Shown piece by piece: positions 1 to 10,392 of a stretch of DNA of 33,914 nt. A model generated the notes under the pieces. The model saw only the letters and a program-made list of their open reading frames with translations. It ran no database searches and was not told where the DNA came from. Every line of letters begins with the position of its first letter. The stretch's first letter is position 1. A program made the translations under genes and the position numbers. The DNA is from Tubiluchus corallicola (lineage: Eukaryota; Priapulida; Priapulimorpha; Priapulimorphida; Tubiluchidae): positions 1 to 33,914 of the forward strand of contig JAQGDQ010001582.1 of NCBI GenBank assembly GCA_030141605.1, given 5' to 3'.

Positions 1-994
1 TGTTGGGTTTATTTTACTGTTATCACGTATTATTTGAATACGTTGATCACTTAAACTGTTTGTGGTGTGCTAAAGGAAAGTACAAGTCATTTTGCATGTT
101 GGGTTTATTTTACTGTTATCACTTAAACTGTTTGTGGTGTGCTAAAGGAAAGTACAAGTCACTTAGCATGTTGGGTTTATTTTACTGTTATCACGTATTA
201 TTTGAATACGTTGATCACTTAAACTGTTTGTGGTGTGCTAAAGGAAAGTACAAGTCACTTAGCATGTTGGGTTTATTTTACTGTTATCACGTATTATTTG
301 AATACGTTGATCACTTAAACTGTTTGTGGTGTGCTAAAGGAAAGTACAAGTCACTTAGCATGTTGGGTTTATTTTACTGTTATCACGTATTATTTGAATA
401 CGTTGATCTCTTAAACTGTTTGTGGTGTGCTAAAGGAAAGTACAAGTCATTTAGCATGTTGGGTTTATTTTACTGTTATCATGTATTATTTGAATACATT
501 GATCACTTAAACTGTTTGTGGTGTGCTAAAGGAAAGTACAAGTCACTTTGCATGTTGGGTTTATTTTACTGTTATCACGTATTATTTGAATACGTTGATC
601 TCTTAAACTGTTTGTGGTGTGCTAAAGGAAAGTACAAGTCACTTTGCATGTTGGGTTTATTTTACTGTTATCACGTATTATTTGAATACGTTGATCTCTT
701 AAACTGTTTGTGGTGTGCTAAAGTAAAGTACAAGTCACTTTGCATGTTTGGTTTATTTTACTGTTATCATGTATTATTTGAATACATTGATCACTTAAAC
801 TGTTTGTGGTGTGCTAAAGGAAAGTACAAGTCACTTTGCATGTTGGGTTTATTTTACTGTTATCACGTATTATTTGAATACATTGATCACTTAAACTGTT
901 TGTGGTGTGCTAAAGGAAAGTACAAGTCATTTTGCACGCTGGGTTTATTTTACTGTTATCACGTATTATTTGAATACATTGATCTCTTAAACTG
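1..994. repeat. 96-bp tandem satellite, about 10.5 copies
   Basis: Units begin with ATGTTGGGTTTATTTTACTG near positions 0 (cut by the window edge), 96, 168, 264, 360, 456, 552, 648, 744, 840 and 936. The period is 96 bp except for the second unit, which is 72 bp. Because 96 and 72 are multiples of three, the frame stays open throughout, which explains the long open frame; its first codon is TTG, with no start context. Each full unit contains a hairpin, ACGTATT-atttg-AATACGT, extended by an imperfect second stem. The array decays after about 994. It continues off the left edge. I see no coding evidence. Confidence 0.95.
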
Positions 995-1052
995 TTATCA
1001 CTACAAAAACTGTCTGTATAGCATGAAGTTAATTTACACTTTATAGAGAATT

Positions 1053-2125
<1,073 letters not shown>

Positions 2126-2498
2126 AATAAGCCTTTTCACAGCTTCGCTGTGCGCACGCGCAGTTGCTATAGGTCAAAGGTTACCACTGTCTTGACTACA
2201 GCCGTCATTTGGCATGCTTGTAAAGCAATGTCGTCTGCCGCATCAGTTCAGTAACTTTAGTTGTTTTACGCAGACTTTACTTAGCATTACGCACTGGTGT
2301 GATCTACTAGAAGGATCTTGTTTGGGAATAAGAATAAATGAACTAGGTAAGGTTCTAGCTAGCTGTTATAACTGTTGCTATTACAATAACATGGGCTGCG
2401 AGGTATTGTCAAGTGTAAACAAATGCGTTGTCTAGTACACTTAACGTTTGACCTTTTCAAGATCATCATCAATTGCTGGAACTGTGAAAAGGTTTATT
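2126..2498 (+). mobile_element. Dispersed TIR element family A, copy 1 (MITE-like)
   Basis: The element is about 373 bp. Ends are inverted: CCTTTTCACAG at 2132-2142 and CTGTGAAAAGG at 2482-2492. The match may extend outward as AATAAG/AATAAA, giving a 17-bp TIR with one mismatch. A second, diverged copy lies at 20643-21032 and a partial one near 21140. It has no coding capacity, so it is a non-autonomous DNA element. No clear target-site duplication is visible, and I cannot name the superfamily. Just inside the left TIR is TGCGCACGCGCA (2151-2162), a full match to the NRF1 consensus, conserved in copy 2. Confidence 0.75.
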
Positions 2499-2588
2499 CA
2501 TTCATTAAGAAGAAACAGACATTAGACATCATTTGTCAAGTCGGTCACATAACAGAACGTTCACAGAAGGTTTTTAGTTCTGAAAGCA

Positions 2589-2797
2589 CAAGAAAATACC
2601 CCTCATAAATAAGATTTAAAAATTCGTGTTGAAATTTTTTATCACTTATATGCAGTCTTATTGCATACAGGGCTTGCATCGACAGTAAAAAACTTGTAAA
2701 TTTAAACTCCCGCGATGATCGTTAGACGCAGTCATTTTAATAGTAGGTGTTTAAAACAAGTTTAGATAAACTTGCGTGAAATTTGAAAAAAATAATT
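2589..2797 (+). repeat. Dispersed repeat family B, copy 1, 5' part
   Basis: This stretch, starting near CACAAGAAAATAC, aligns by eye with 16631-16798 and 31917-32060: the CAAGAAAA start, the TCATAAAT block, the TTATTGCA block and the CATTTTAATAGTAGGT block. It continues at 3736 after about 940 bp of extra sequence. No terminal inverted repeats were seen, and the class is unknown. Confidence 0.6.
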
Positions 2798-3204
2798 CAT
2801 GAGTCATTTATTTCACATTACAGATTTACAATAGTTTCATGTACAATATCTAGTGAAAGGGCCTACAATGAACATAATACAAATAAGAAATACTGCACAG
2901 GAAAAGCCTCACATACTGTTCACCTATATACAAAGGTAAATGTGTTGCGGGCAATCAAAAAGCAGGGCTTGTTAGATTGTCCCACACAGTGATAGAAAAA
3001 AAAGTAATGGAGATAATCTGAAAATTTAAAGTGAATTGTGATAAAAAACATTAGTGCTTAAAATGGAATGATGTAATGAATGAAGCTCATATATGAGATG
3101 ATATAAAAGATAGAAAGACTATTAGTTATTAATAGTATGTAAAATTAAGATAACTTGATTAAGATAACACCACTGTGAGGATGGATACTGATAGAAATTT
3201 TGAT
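2798..3204. other. Unassigned insert sequence within repeat B copy 1
   Basis: This stretch is present in copy 1 of family B but absent from copy 2. It is AT-rich. A 69-residue open frame at 2783-2992 has no recognisable motif. It may be the remains of an older insertion that was later hit by the MITE starting at 3205. I see nothing else in it. Confidence 0.4.
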
Positions 3205-3663
3205 TACCGTATTTTCCCGTGTATAAGAGACCCTTTTTTGCTCAGAATTTTCACTTTAAAAATAGGGGGTCTCTTATACATGGGAGTAAGTCTTTTCAAT
3301 AAGATGCATAAATTGTGACACTAATGATTTTAAAGAAATAAGTGCTCTACAACTGTTTTGCGTGTCGCGTTCGACTATGAAGCGGTTGTAAGCAATACAA
3401 GCATCGTGACACAGACATTATCTCCGCGTTTTCTCTTTTCCTGTTACAGGTTTGCAGGTACGCACTTTAATATATAACAGTACTCTTTTTCTACAACACA
3501 TTAACTGGTTTTATTTTGTTTTCAGTACCGCACTGAGTTGAAAAAAGTTGTACTCTACCCTCTAAAAATGTCCGTCTGAAAAAACTTTTTTCCAGAATTT
3601 TTGCCTAAAAATTGAAGGGGTCTCTTATACACAAGGGTCTCTTATACACGGGAAAATACGGTA
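3205..3663. mobile_element. TA-flanked MITE with 27-bp perfect TIRs
   Basis: The left end CCGTATTTTCCCGTGTATAA (from 3207) continues to AGAGACCC. The right end (3635-3661) is its exact reverse complement. Both are flanked by TA, which fits a Tc1/mariner-type TA duplication, although TA could also belong to the TIR. An inverted copy of the TIR interior occurs near 3267-3284, so the left 85 bp can fold by itself. On the right, the GGGTCTCTTATACAC motif is tandemly doubled (3617-3649). There is no coding capacity. The superfamily assignment is inference. Confidence 0.75.
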
Positions 3664-3735
3664 CTCACTGATACTTACTTAAAATTTGATTTTTTAGCAT
3701 TTTTTTAAATCTAGTAATAGATCTAGTAATAAATA

Positions 3736-3995
3736 TTCAGGGCATTCGTACTGCACACGTCACAAACTAAGCAAAAGTTTAAATTACTGTATCTTGTCAA
3801 TAATGTATTTTTGGTGAATCAGTGGTGCACACTGGGATGGCGATGCAGTAGCGCTTTACCGGGTGACGCGAACATTTTAAATTGTTAATTCGGAACTTTC
3901 TTTTCCAATTACATAAGTCTGTCAAGCAGGTAAGAGCGTAATGCTAACTAATGTAACTTTGTATGGAAAGTTTTTGAGATCGACTTTTGAATTCA
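3736..3995 (+). repeat. Dispersed repeat family B, copy 1, 3' part
   Basis: This stretch aligns with 17450-17775: the CACAAACTAAGCAAAAGT block, the TACTGTATCTTGTCAATAA block, CAGTGGTGCACACTGGGA, CGAACATTTTAAAT and TGGAAAGTTTTTG. It carries one copy of the GTGAATCAGTGGTGCACAC motif that has expanded to a 26-bp minisatellite in copy 2. Confidence 0.6.
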
Positions 3996-4288
3996 CTTTT
4001 CATTTGCTTTAGCCTTCTCGTATTCTACTTCTTGATCAACCCTTGTTTATCTTGTGTTTTGTTTCTCTCGGATGGCTCGTAGAGAAAACCAGAAAACACG
4101 TCGTCAAATTAAACTAGTTTATTAAGTGAGAATTCTACAACACAAAAGTATGAAGGAACGCGAAATGTTTACAGTAAATGTGATAATCTGGAAACGTGAA
4201 AACGAGAAAGCGTATCTGAGAATCTGAGAATACGAGGATACAAGAGAATAATCTTGAGCGGCAGCTCCGCCTTATATAGGTTTTACAA
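3996..4288. other. Unique flank left of the 42-bp satellite
   Basis: This is AT-rich single-copy sequence without a gene. Near its right end is an inward-pointing TATA-like box (4273-4280), listed separately. No convincing heat shock element was found on this side. Confidence 0.4.
4273..4280 (+). promoter_or_regulatory. TATA-like box facing into the 42-bp array from the left
   Basis: TATATAGG lies 16 bp before the first satellite unit. The segment from this box into the array (4274-4301) matches the reverse complement of the right end (about 7643-7670) at about 23 of 28 positions. The two array ends are therefore inverted copies, each with a TATA-like sequence pointing inward. No activator sites are evident on this side, so promoter function is weakly supported. 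Confidence 0.3.
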
Positions 4289-7173
4289 GTTAAATGTAGA
4301 CACAGGAAAGTTCAAATGTGACTTAGGTAAGTCAAATGTAGACAGGGGAAAGTTCAAATGTGACTTAGGTAAGTCAAATGTAGACACAGGAAAGTTCAAA
4401 TGTGACTTAGGTAAGTCAAATGTAGACACAGGAAAGTTCAAATGTGACTTAGGTAAGTCAAATGTAGACACAGGAAAGTTCAAATGTGACTTAGGTAAGT
4501 CAAATGTAGACATGGGAAAGTTCAAATGTGACTTAGGTAAGTCAAATGTAGACACAGGAAAGTTCAAATGTGAGTTAGGTAAGTCAAATGTAGACATAGG
4601 AAAGTTCAAATGTGACTTAGGTAAGTCAAATGTAGACACAGGAAAGTTCAAATGTGACTTAGGTAAGTCAAATGTAGACACAGGAAAGTTCAAATGTGAC
4701 TTAGGTAAGTCAAATGTAGACACAGGAAAGTTCAAATGTGACTTAGGTAAGTCAAATGTAGACACAGGAAAGTTCAAATGTGACTTAGGTAAGTCAAATG
4801 TAGACTCAGGAAAGTTCAAATGTGACTTAGGTAAGTCAAATGTAGACTCAGGAAAGTTCAAATGTGACTTAGGTAAGTCAAATGTAGACACAGGAAAGTT
4901 CAAATGTGACTTAGGTAAGTCAAATGTAGACATAGGAAAGTTCAAATGTGACTTAGGTAAGTCAAATGTAGACACAGGAAAGTTCAAATGTGACTTAGGT
5001 AAGTCAAATGTAGACACAGGAAAGTTCAAATGTGACTTAGGTAAGTCAAATGTAGACACAGGAAAGTTCAAATGTGACTTAGGTAAGTCAAATGTAGACA
5101 CAGGAAAGTTCAAATGTGACTTAGGTAAGTCAAATGTAGACACAGGAAAGTTCAAATGTGACTTAGGTAAGTCAAATGTAGACACAGGAAAGTTCAAATG
5201 CGACTTAGGTAAGTCAAATGTAGACACAGGAAAGTTCAAATGTGACTTAGGTAAGTCAAATGTAGACACAGGAAAGTTCAAATGCGACTTAGGTAAGTCA
5301 AATGTAGACACAGGAAAGTTCAAATGCGACTTAGGTAAGTCAAATGTAGACACAGGAAAGTTCAAATGTGACTTAGGTAAGTCAAATGTAGACACAGGAA
5401 AGTTCAAATGTGACTTAGGTAAGTCAAATGTAGACACAGGAAAGTTCAAATGTGACTTAGGTAAGTCAAATGTAGACACAGGAAAGTTCAAATGTGACTT
5501 AGGTAAGTCAAATGTAGACACAGGAAAGTTCAAATGTGACTTAGGTAAGTCAAATGTAGACACAGGAAAGTTCAAATGTGACTTAGGTAAGTCAAATGTA
5601 GACACAGGAAAGTTCAAATGTGACTTAGGTAAGTCAAATGTAGACACAGGAAAGTTCAAATGTGACTTAGGTAAGTCAAATGTAGACACAGGAAAGTTCA
5701 AATGTGACTTAGGTAAGTCAAATGTAGACACAGGAAAGTTCAAATGTGACTTAGGTAAGTCAAATGTAGACACAGGAAAGTTCAAATGCGACTTAGGTAA
5801 GTCAAATGTAGACACAGGAAAGTTCAAATGCGACTTAGGTAAGTCAAATGTAGACACAGGAAAGTTCAAATGTGACTTAGGTAAGTCAAATGTAGACTCA
5901 GGAAAGTTCAAATGTGACTTAGGTAAGTCAAATGTAGACTCAGGAAAGTTCAAATGTGACTTAGGTAAGTCAAATGTAGACACAGGAAAGTTCAAATGAG
6001 ACTTAGGTAAGTCAAATGTAGACATAGGAAAGTTCAAATGTGACTTAGGTAAGTCAAATGTAGACACAGGAAAGTTCAAATGTGACTTAGGTAAGTCAAA
6101 TGTAGACACAGGAAAGTTCAAATGAGACTTAGGTAAGTCAAATGTAGACATAGGAAAGTTCAAATGTGACTTAGGTAAGTCAAATGTAGACACAGGAAAG
6201 TTCAAATGTGACTTAGGTAAGTCAAATGTAGACACAGGAAAGTTCAAATGTGACTTAGGTAAGTCAAATGTAGACATAGGAAAGTTCAAATGTGACTTAG
6301 GTAAGTCAAATGTAGACACAGGAAAGTTCAAATGTGACTTAGGTAAGTCAAATGTAGACACAGGAAAGTTCAAATGTGACTTAGGTAAGTCAAATGTAGA
6401 CACAGGAAAGTTCAAATGTGACTTAGGTAAGTCAAATGTAGACATAGGAAAGTTCAAATGTGACTTAGGTAAGTCAAATGTAGACACAGGAAAGTTCAAA
6501 TGTGACTTAGGTGAGTCAAATGTAGACACAGGAAAGTTCAAATAAGACTTAGGTAAGTCAAATGTAGACACAGGAAAGTTCAAATGTGACTTAGGTAAGT
6601 CAAATGTAGACACAGGAAAGTTCAAATGTGACTTAGGTAAGTCAAATGTAGACATAGGAAAGTTCAAATGTGACTTAGGTAAGTCAAATGTAGACACAGG
6701 AAAGTTCAAATGTGACTTAGGTAAGTCAAATGTAGACACAGAAAAGTTCAAATGTGACTTAGGTAAGTCAAATGTAGACACAGGAAAGTTCAAATGTGAC
6801 TTAGGTAAGTCAAATGTAGACAAGGAAAGTTCAAATGTGACTTAGGTAAGTCAAATGTAGACACAGGAAAGTTCAAATGTGAGTTAGGTAAGTCAAATGT
6901 AGACACAGGAAAGTTCAAATGTGACTTAGGTAAGTCAAATGTAGACACAGGAAAGTTCAAATGTGACTTAGGTAAGTCAAATGTAGACACAGGAAAGTTC
7001 AAATGTGACTTAGGTAAGTCAAATGTAGACACAGAAAAGTTCAAATGAGACTTAGGTAAGTCAAATGTAGACATAGGAAAGTTCAAATGTGACTTAGGTA
7101 AGTCAAATGTAGACATAGGAATTTCGAATGTGTTTTGGTAACTCAAATGTGACTTAGGTAAGTCAAATGTAGA
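4289..7173. repeat. 42-bp satellite, about 68 units
   Basis: The unit is two related 21-bp halves: GTCAAATGTAGACACAGGAA plus A, and GTTCAAATGTGACTTAGGTA plus A. The period of 42 bp is exactly four helical turns at 10.5 bp per turn. Almost every unit contains AGGTAAGT, a strong 5' splice-site consensus, and GAAAGTTC, two inverted nGAAn heat-shock half-sites. Variants (CATAGG, CTCAGG, TGCGAC, TGAGAC) recur at multiples of 42, for example near 6022, 6148 and 6274, which suggests higher-order units. A 1-bp deletion near 6822 breaks the minus frame. Plus-strand stops appear at 5998, 6124, 6542 and 7046. The minus strand is open for 846 codons (4283-6823), but the unit is a multiple of three and most differences change amino acids, so I do not call it coding. 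Confidence 0.97.
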
Positions 7174-7349
7174 TGCATTACTTTGAATAAATCGGTAATT
7201 AACTCATTTAATTGCAAATTGCAAAAAGATAAACCAAAGATAGTGCATCTATTAGTAGGCCTATAACGTTGTTATTTTAACTTAGGAGCAATTATTAAAT
7301 TGAAATTAAAGAAGATTAAATTTAACATCCTTAAACTTTACCACCTGTC
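7174..7349. other. Spacer between the two opposed satellite arrays
   Basis: This is AT-rich single-copy sequence of about 175 bp separating the plus-oriented 42-bp array from its diverged inverted counterpart. It would form the loop if the two arrays folded back. No motif was recognised. Confidence 0.5.
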
Positions 7350-7658
7350 CACATTTGAGAGACCAATGTCACATTTGACTTGACATGTGTCTACATTTGA
7401 CTTACCAAAAGCGCTCAAGATTTCTTGAAAACGATTGTTAACACATTTGAACTACCTAAGTCTACATTTGAGTTACCAAGACACATTTGAATTACCTAAA
7501 TCTACATTTGAGTTACCAAGACACATTTGAATTACCTAAGTCTACATTTGAGTTATCAAGACACATTTGAACTACCTAAGTCTACATTTGAGTTACCAAG
7601 ACACATTTGAATTACCTAAATCTATATTTGACTTAACGTCGGTCTACATTTGACATTT
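7350..7658 (-). repeat. Diverged, inverted array of the 42-bp repeat
   Basis: Alternating ACATTTGAACTACCTAAGTC and TACATTTGAGTTACCAAGAC blocks, with a period of about 40-41 bp, are reverse-complement relatives of the 42-bp unit. About seven unit equivalents are present, the first ones more degenerate. In this array the donor-like AGGTAAGT has become AGGTAGTT or GGTAACTC, and GAAAGTTC is lost, so the two motifs are specific to the main array. Head-to-head placement makes the locus a potential long foldback. Confidence 0.85.
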
Positions 7659-7662
7659 GAAA

Positions 7663-7767
7663 CTTATATATCAGCGCCAGGGAACAATCTAGAAATAGAA
7701 AGTTCTCGAAACTTCTACAAGGTAAGAAGATTGTTCTACTATACTATAGAACATTCTTCAACATTCT
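7663..7767 (-). promoter_or_regulatory. Heat-shock-element and TATA module facing the satellite
   Basis: AGAAAGTTCTCGAAACTTCT at 7697-7716 is four perfect, contiguous, alternating nGAAn pentamers, a canonical high-affinity heat shock factor site. A second cluster at 7748-7767 has three perfect pentamers and one with CAA. On the minus strand, TATATAAG (7670-7663) matches TATAWAAR. Start would be expected near 7640, which puts the elements at about -57 to -76 and -108 to -127, an hsp70-like geometry. Transcription would run through both arrays toward 4289. A 9-bp inverted repeat, GAACAATCT (7682-7690) and AGATTGTTC (about 7729-7737), brackets the first element. The sites are seen; activity is inferred. 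Confidence 0.6.
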
Positions 7768-8264
7768 ATTTAATTCTAGTGGATCTCCGCATGAGTTTAC
7801 GCAAAATTTGCCGATTTTCGTTGCGTTTTCTATTGTAACAGAAGTTGAGTAGTCTCTGTTTCTATGTATTGGCAAACAAAGTTTAAGTTGCAAATAATTT
7901 TCTACAAATTTAACGGTAAATCTCCGTTTTGGTCGGTGAACTTCTAAACCTTCTCTTTTCGGTGGCATAAGTTTGATGAATCAGTAAAAGTTTTTGTGTT
8001 CGAATGGTTATAGTTGTAAATTGTTTTTTCACCTATGAAATAATCAGTGCTAAAAAGTTGCAATTAATTGTAATTTCCAGTTTAAAAGATTTCCACGTGT
8101 GCTGAGGAAAGGACTGTTTCGTTTATATACACGAATAAGCTTAGATTAATTGGCAACGCAACGACAAACTTACACAAAGTAAAAACATTTTAGACCTTTC
8201 CTAGGATTACAAATTTTTTCTCTAACTTTATGCATCTAAAACTCAGTCATTTGTAATTTGTAAC
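7768..8264. other. Single-copy flank, no supported gene
   Basis: This is AT-rich sequence. A 74-codon minus-strand frame (7744-7968, beginning MPPKREGLEV) overlaps the heat-shock module and shows no family motif. I see nothing else in it. Confidence 0.3.
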
Positions 8265-8548
8265 TTAATGTATTTATGAATAACTCCTGAATACAACTTG
8301 CATTAGCACCGAGATTCTTATGAATAACATTGAATTTCTTATGAATAGGCTCGCATTTTAAAGGTACATTAGCTTATATTGTTAACTCAGAGATTCTTAT
8401 GAATAACATTGAATTTCTTATGAATACGCCAACAGTTTCAAAGGTACATTAGCCTATATTGTTAACTCAGAGATTCTTATGAATAACAGTGAATTACTTA
8501 TGAATACGCGCACAGTTTCAAAGGTCCACTGGCCTATATTAGTTTAAT
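8265..8548. repeat. About 80-bp tandem repeat, three units plus a partial
   Basis: Units start at 8311, 8390 and 8470 (79 and 80 bp). Each has an internal doublet, ATTCTTATGAATAA then TTTCTTATGAATA, followed by CAAAGGTACATTAGCCTATA and TTGTTAACTCA. A weak partial unit precedes 8311. Divergence between units is moderate, so the array is not recent. Confidence 0.9.
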
Positions 8549-9501
8549 ACAAATTCCAATAGATGGCGTATACTCAGCGCATAAACACAGCGCATTACGC
8601 GTTACGCTGAAACTCCTATTGACAGGTAAGAAGAGGTATTGTAATCTGGCGTTTTTTTAATACGAAATACGGATACTTACACGTACGGAAACTTGTACAA
8701 AGAAGGAACTATTTCACGGTGACTCTAGGTCAAGCGTTTCTTCAGAAATTCGTAACTTTGTCACTTTGCTGTATGACCACAAACTGTTAAACAAAGTTTT
8801 TCCCGAAGTTCCTTAGACTCCTTCTATCCGCTGCAATGGACAGCATTAGTTTCAAAGGTTGGACATCAACACGGAACCTCTTTTGACACTTTGCAAGAAT
8901 ACTGCACGAAGCACAAACGTAACTGAAACAAAAATAAAGCAGAACTGAATTTAAACGTCACTTCTTGACAGCTCAGTGAAATTTTCAAGATTTCCGCAAT
9001 ATCTGCATTTGGTCATCCTTGACCCAACTGTCCATGCTTCTGCCTCTCTTGTTTCAAATCACACACTAAGAGCAAGATTTAGCTCGATAAGCCGGCCACT
9101 GCAAGCTCCCAAACGAAGCCACAACACTATTTTCATCCCGACGGTTAAACCGCAGGAAGCCAGGAATGCTTCCGCACCGCGCATGCGCAGTAGCACCAGC
9201 GCATTCGTTCTGATTAGTGCAATGACGGTGTTGTAATTTATATCGTCGAGTTATCATGATTAATTAGGCTAATTAGTAATTTAGAAAATAGTTTATGGCT
9301 GAAACGATTACTTTTTGCACGGTTTGCTGTTGTCTAATAGCCCTTGAAGGTGTTATAAAGTTGCAATGATGGTCAGTAACTTATTTAATTATTTTTTCCA
9401 ACAAGCCAATGGCGTATTGCAGAGTACTCTGGTTCGTAATAGGACATTTTAATTAGAAATGTAATGATAAACATTGTTAGTTCGTTAGCTAAAGTCAGTT
9501 A
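8549..9501. other. Single-copy region with an NRF1-type site
   Basis: There is no array or repeat. GCGCATGCGC at 9179-9188 is a perfect palindromic NRF1 core inside a locally GC-richer, CpG-containing patch (about 9080-9240), which could be a promoter. Open frames of 86 (plus, 8976-9236) and 63 (minus, 9066-9257) codons overlap there but have no recognisable motif, so I leave them out as genes. Confidence 0.3.
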
Positions 9502-10392
9502 TCAGCTGCTGACCATCACAGGTTATATACTAGGTTAGCCAGCTAGCTGACCATCACAGGTTATATACTAGGTTAGCCAGCTAGCTAACCATCACAGGTT
9601 ATATACTAGGTTAGCCAGCTAGCTAACCATCACAGGTTACATACTAGGTTAGCTAGCTAGCTGACCATCACAGGTTATATACTAGGTTAGCCAGCTAGCT
9701 AACCATCACAGGTTATATACTAGGTTAGCCAGTTAGCTAACCAACAGGTTATATACTAGGTTAGCCAGCTAGCTAACCAACACAGGTTATATACTAGGCT
9801 AGCCAGCTAGCTAACCAACACAGGTTTTATACTAGGTTAGCCAGCTAGCTAGCCAACACAGGTTATATACTAGGTTAGCCAGCTAGCTAACCAACACAGG
9901 TTATATACTAGGTTAACCAGCTAGCTGACCATCACAGGTTATATACTAGGTTAGCCAGCTAGCTAACCAACACAGGTTATAGACTAGGTTAGCCAGCTAG
10001 CTAACCAACACAGGTCATATACTAAGTTAGCCAGCTAGCTAACCAACACAGGTTATATACTAGGTTAGCTAGCTAGCTAACCAACACAGGTTATATACTA
10101 TGTTAGCCAGCTAGCTAACCAACACAGGTTATATACTAGGTTAGCTAACTATCTAACCAACACAGGTTATATACTAGGTTAGCCAGCTAGCTAACCAACA
10201 CAGGTTATATACTAGGTTAGCCAGCTAGCTAAACAACACAGGTTATAGACTAGGTTAGCCAGTTAGCTAACCAACACAGGTTATATACTAGGTTAGCCAG
10301 CTAGCTAACTAACACAGGTTATAGACTAGGTTAGCCAGCTAGCTAACCAACAGGTTATATAGTAGGTTAGCCAGCTAGCTAACCAACACATG
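9502..10392. repeat. 38-bp palindromic satellite, about 23 units
   Basis: The consensus unit reads AGCTAACCAACACAGGTTAT then ATACTAGGTTAGCCAGCT. Units abut as GGTTAGC-CAGCTA-GCTAACC, a 7-bp stem. In some units the junction is GGTTAGCTAGCTAGCTAACC, a perfect 20-bp palindrome (for example 10063-10082). The early units have CCATCACAGG and the later ones CCAACACAGG, so there are two homogenised blocks. Units at about 9740 and 10347 have lost two bases. Confidence 0.96.

Noticed and set aside
456-980. Compensatory covariation proving an RNA structure in the 96-bp unit
   Set aside because: The paired changes are both CpG transitions and unpaired versions also occur, so mutation bias explains them.
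3-1046. 347-codon Cys-rich repeat protein in the 96-bp array
   Set aside because: Its first codon is TTG, the frame is open only because units are 96 and 72 bp, and the CpG changes ignore codon position.
4254-5999. 581-codon plus-strand frame of the same array as a gene
   Set aside because: Same periodicity artefact; several units carry TGA or TAA in this frame, and there is no non-repeat domain.
4283-6823. 846-codon minus-strand frame of 14-residue repeats as a repetitive protein gene
   Set aside because: The unit length is a multiple of three, so frames stay open by default. Variants mostly change residues (V/M/E/L position), and a 1-bp deletion near 6822 breaks the frame. Silent changes at one Ser codon are not enough evidence.
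9502-10392. Telomere-like repeat (GGTTAG motifs)
   Set aside because: GGTTAG occurs once per 38-bp unit and is not a tandem hexamer; no TTAGGG array exists in the window.
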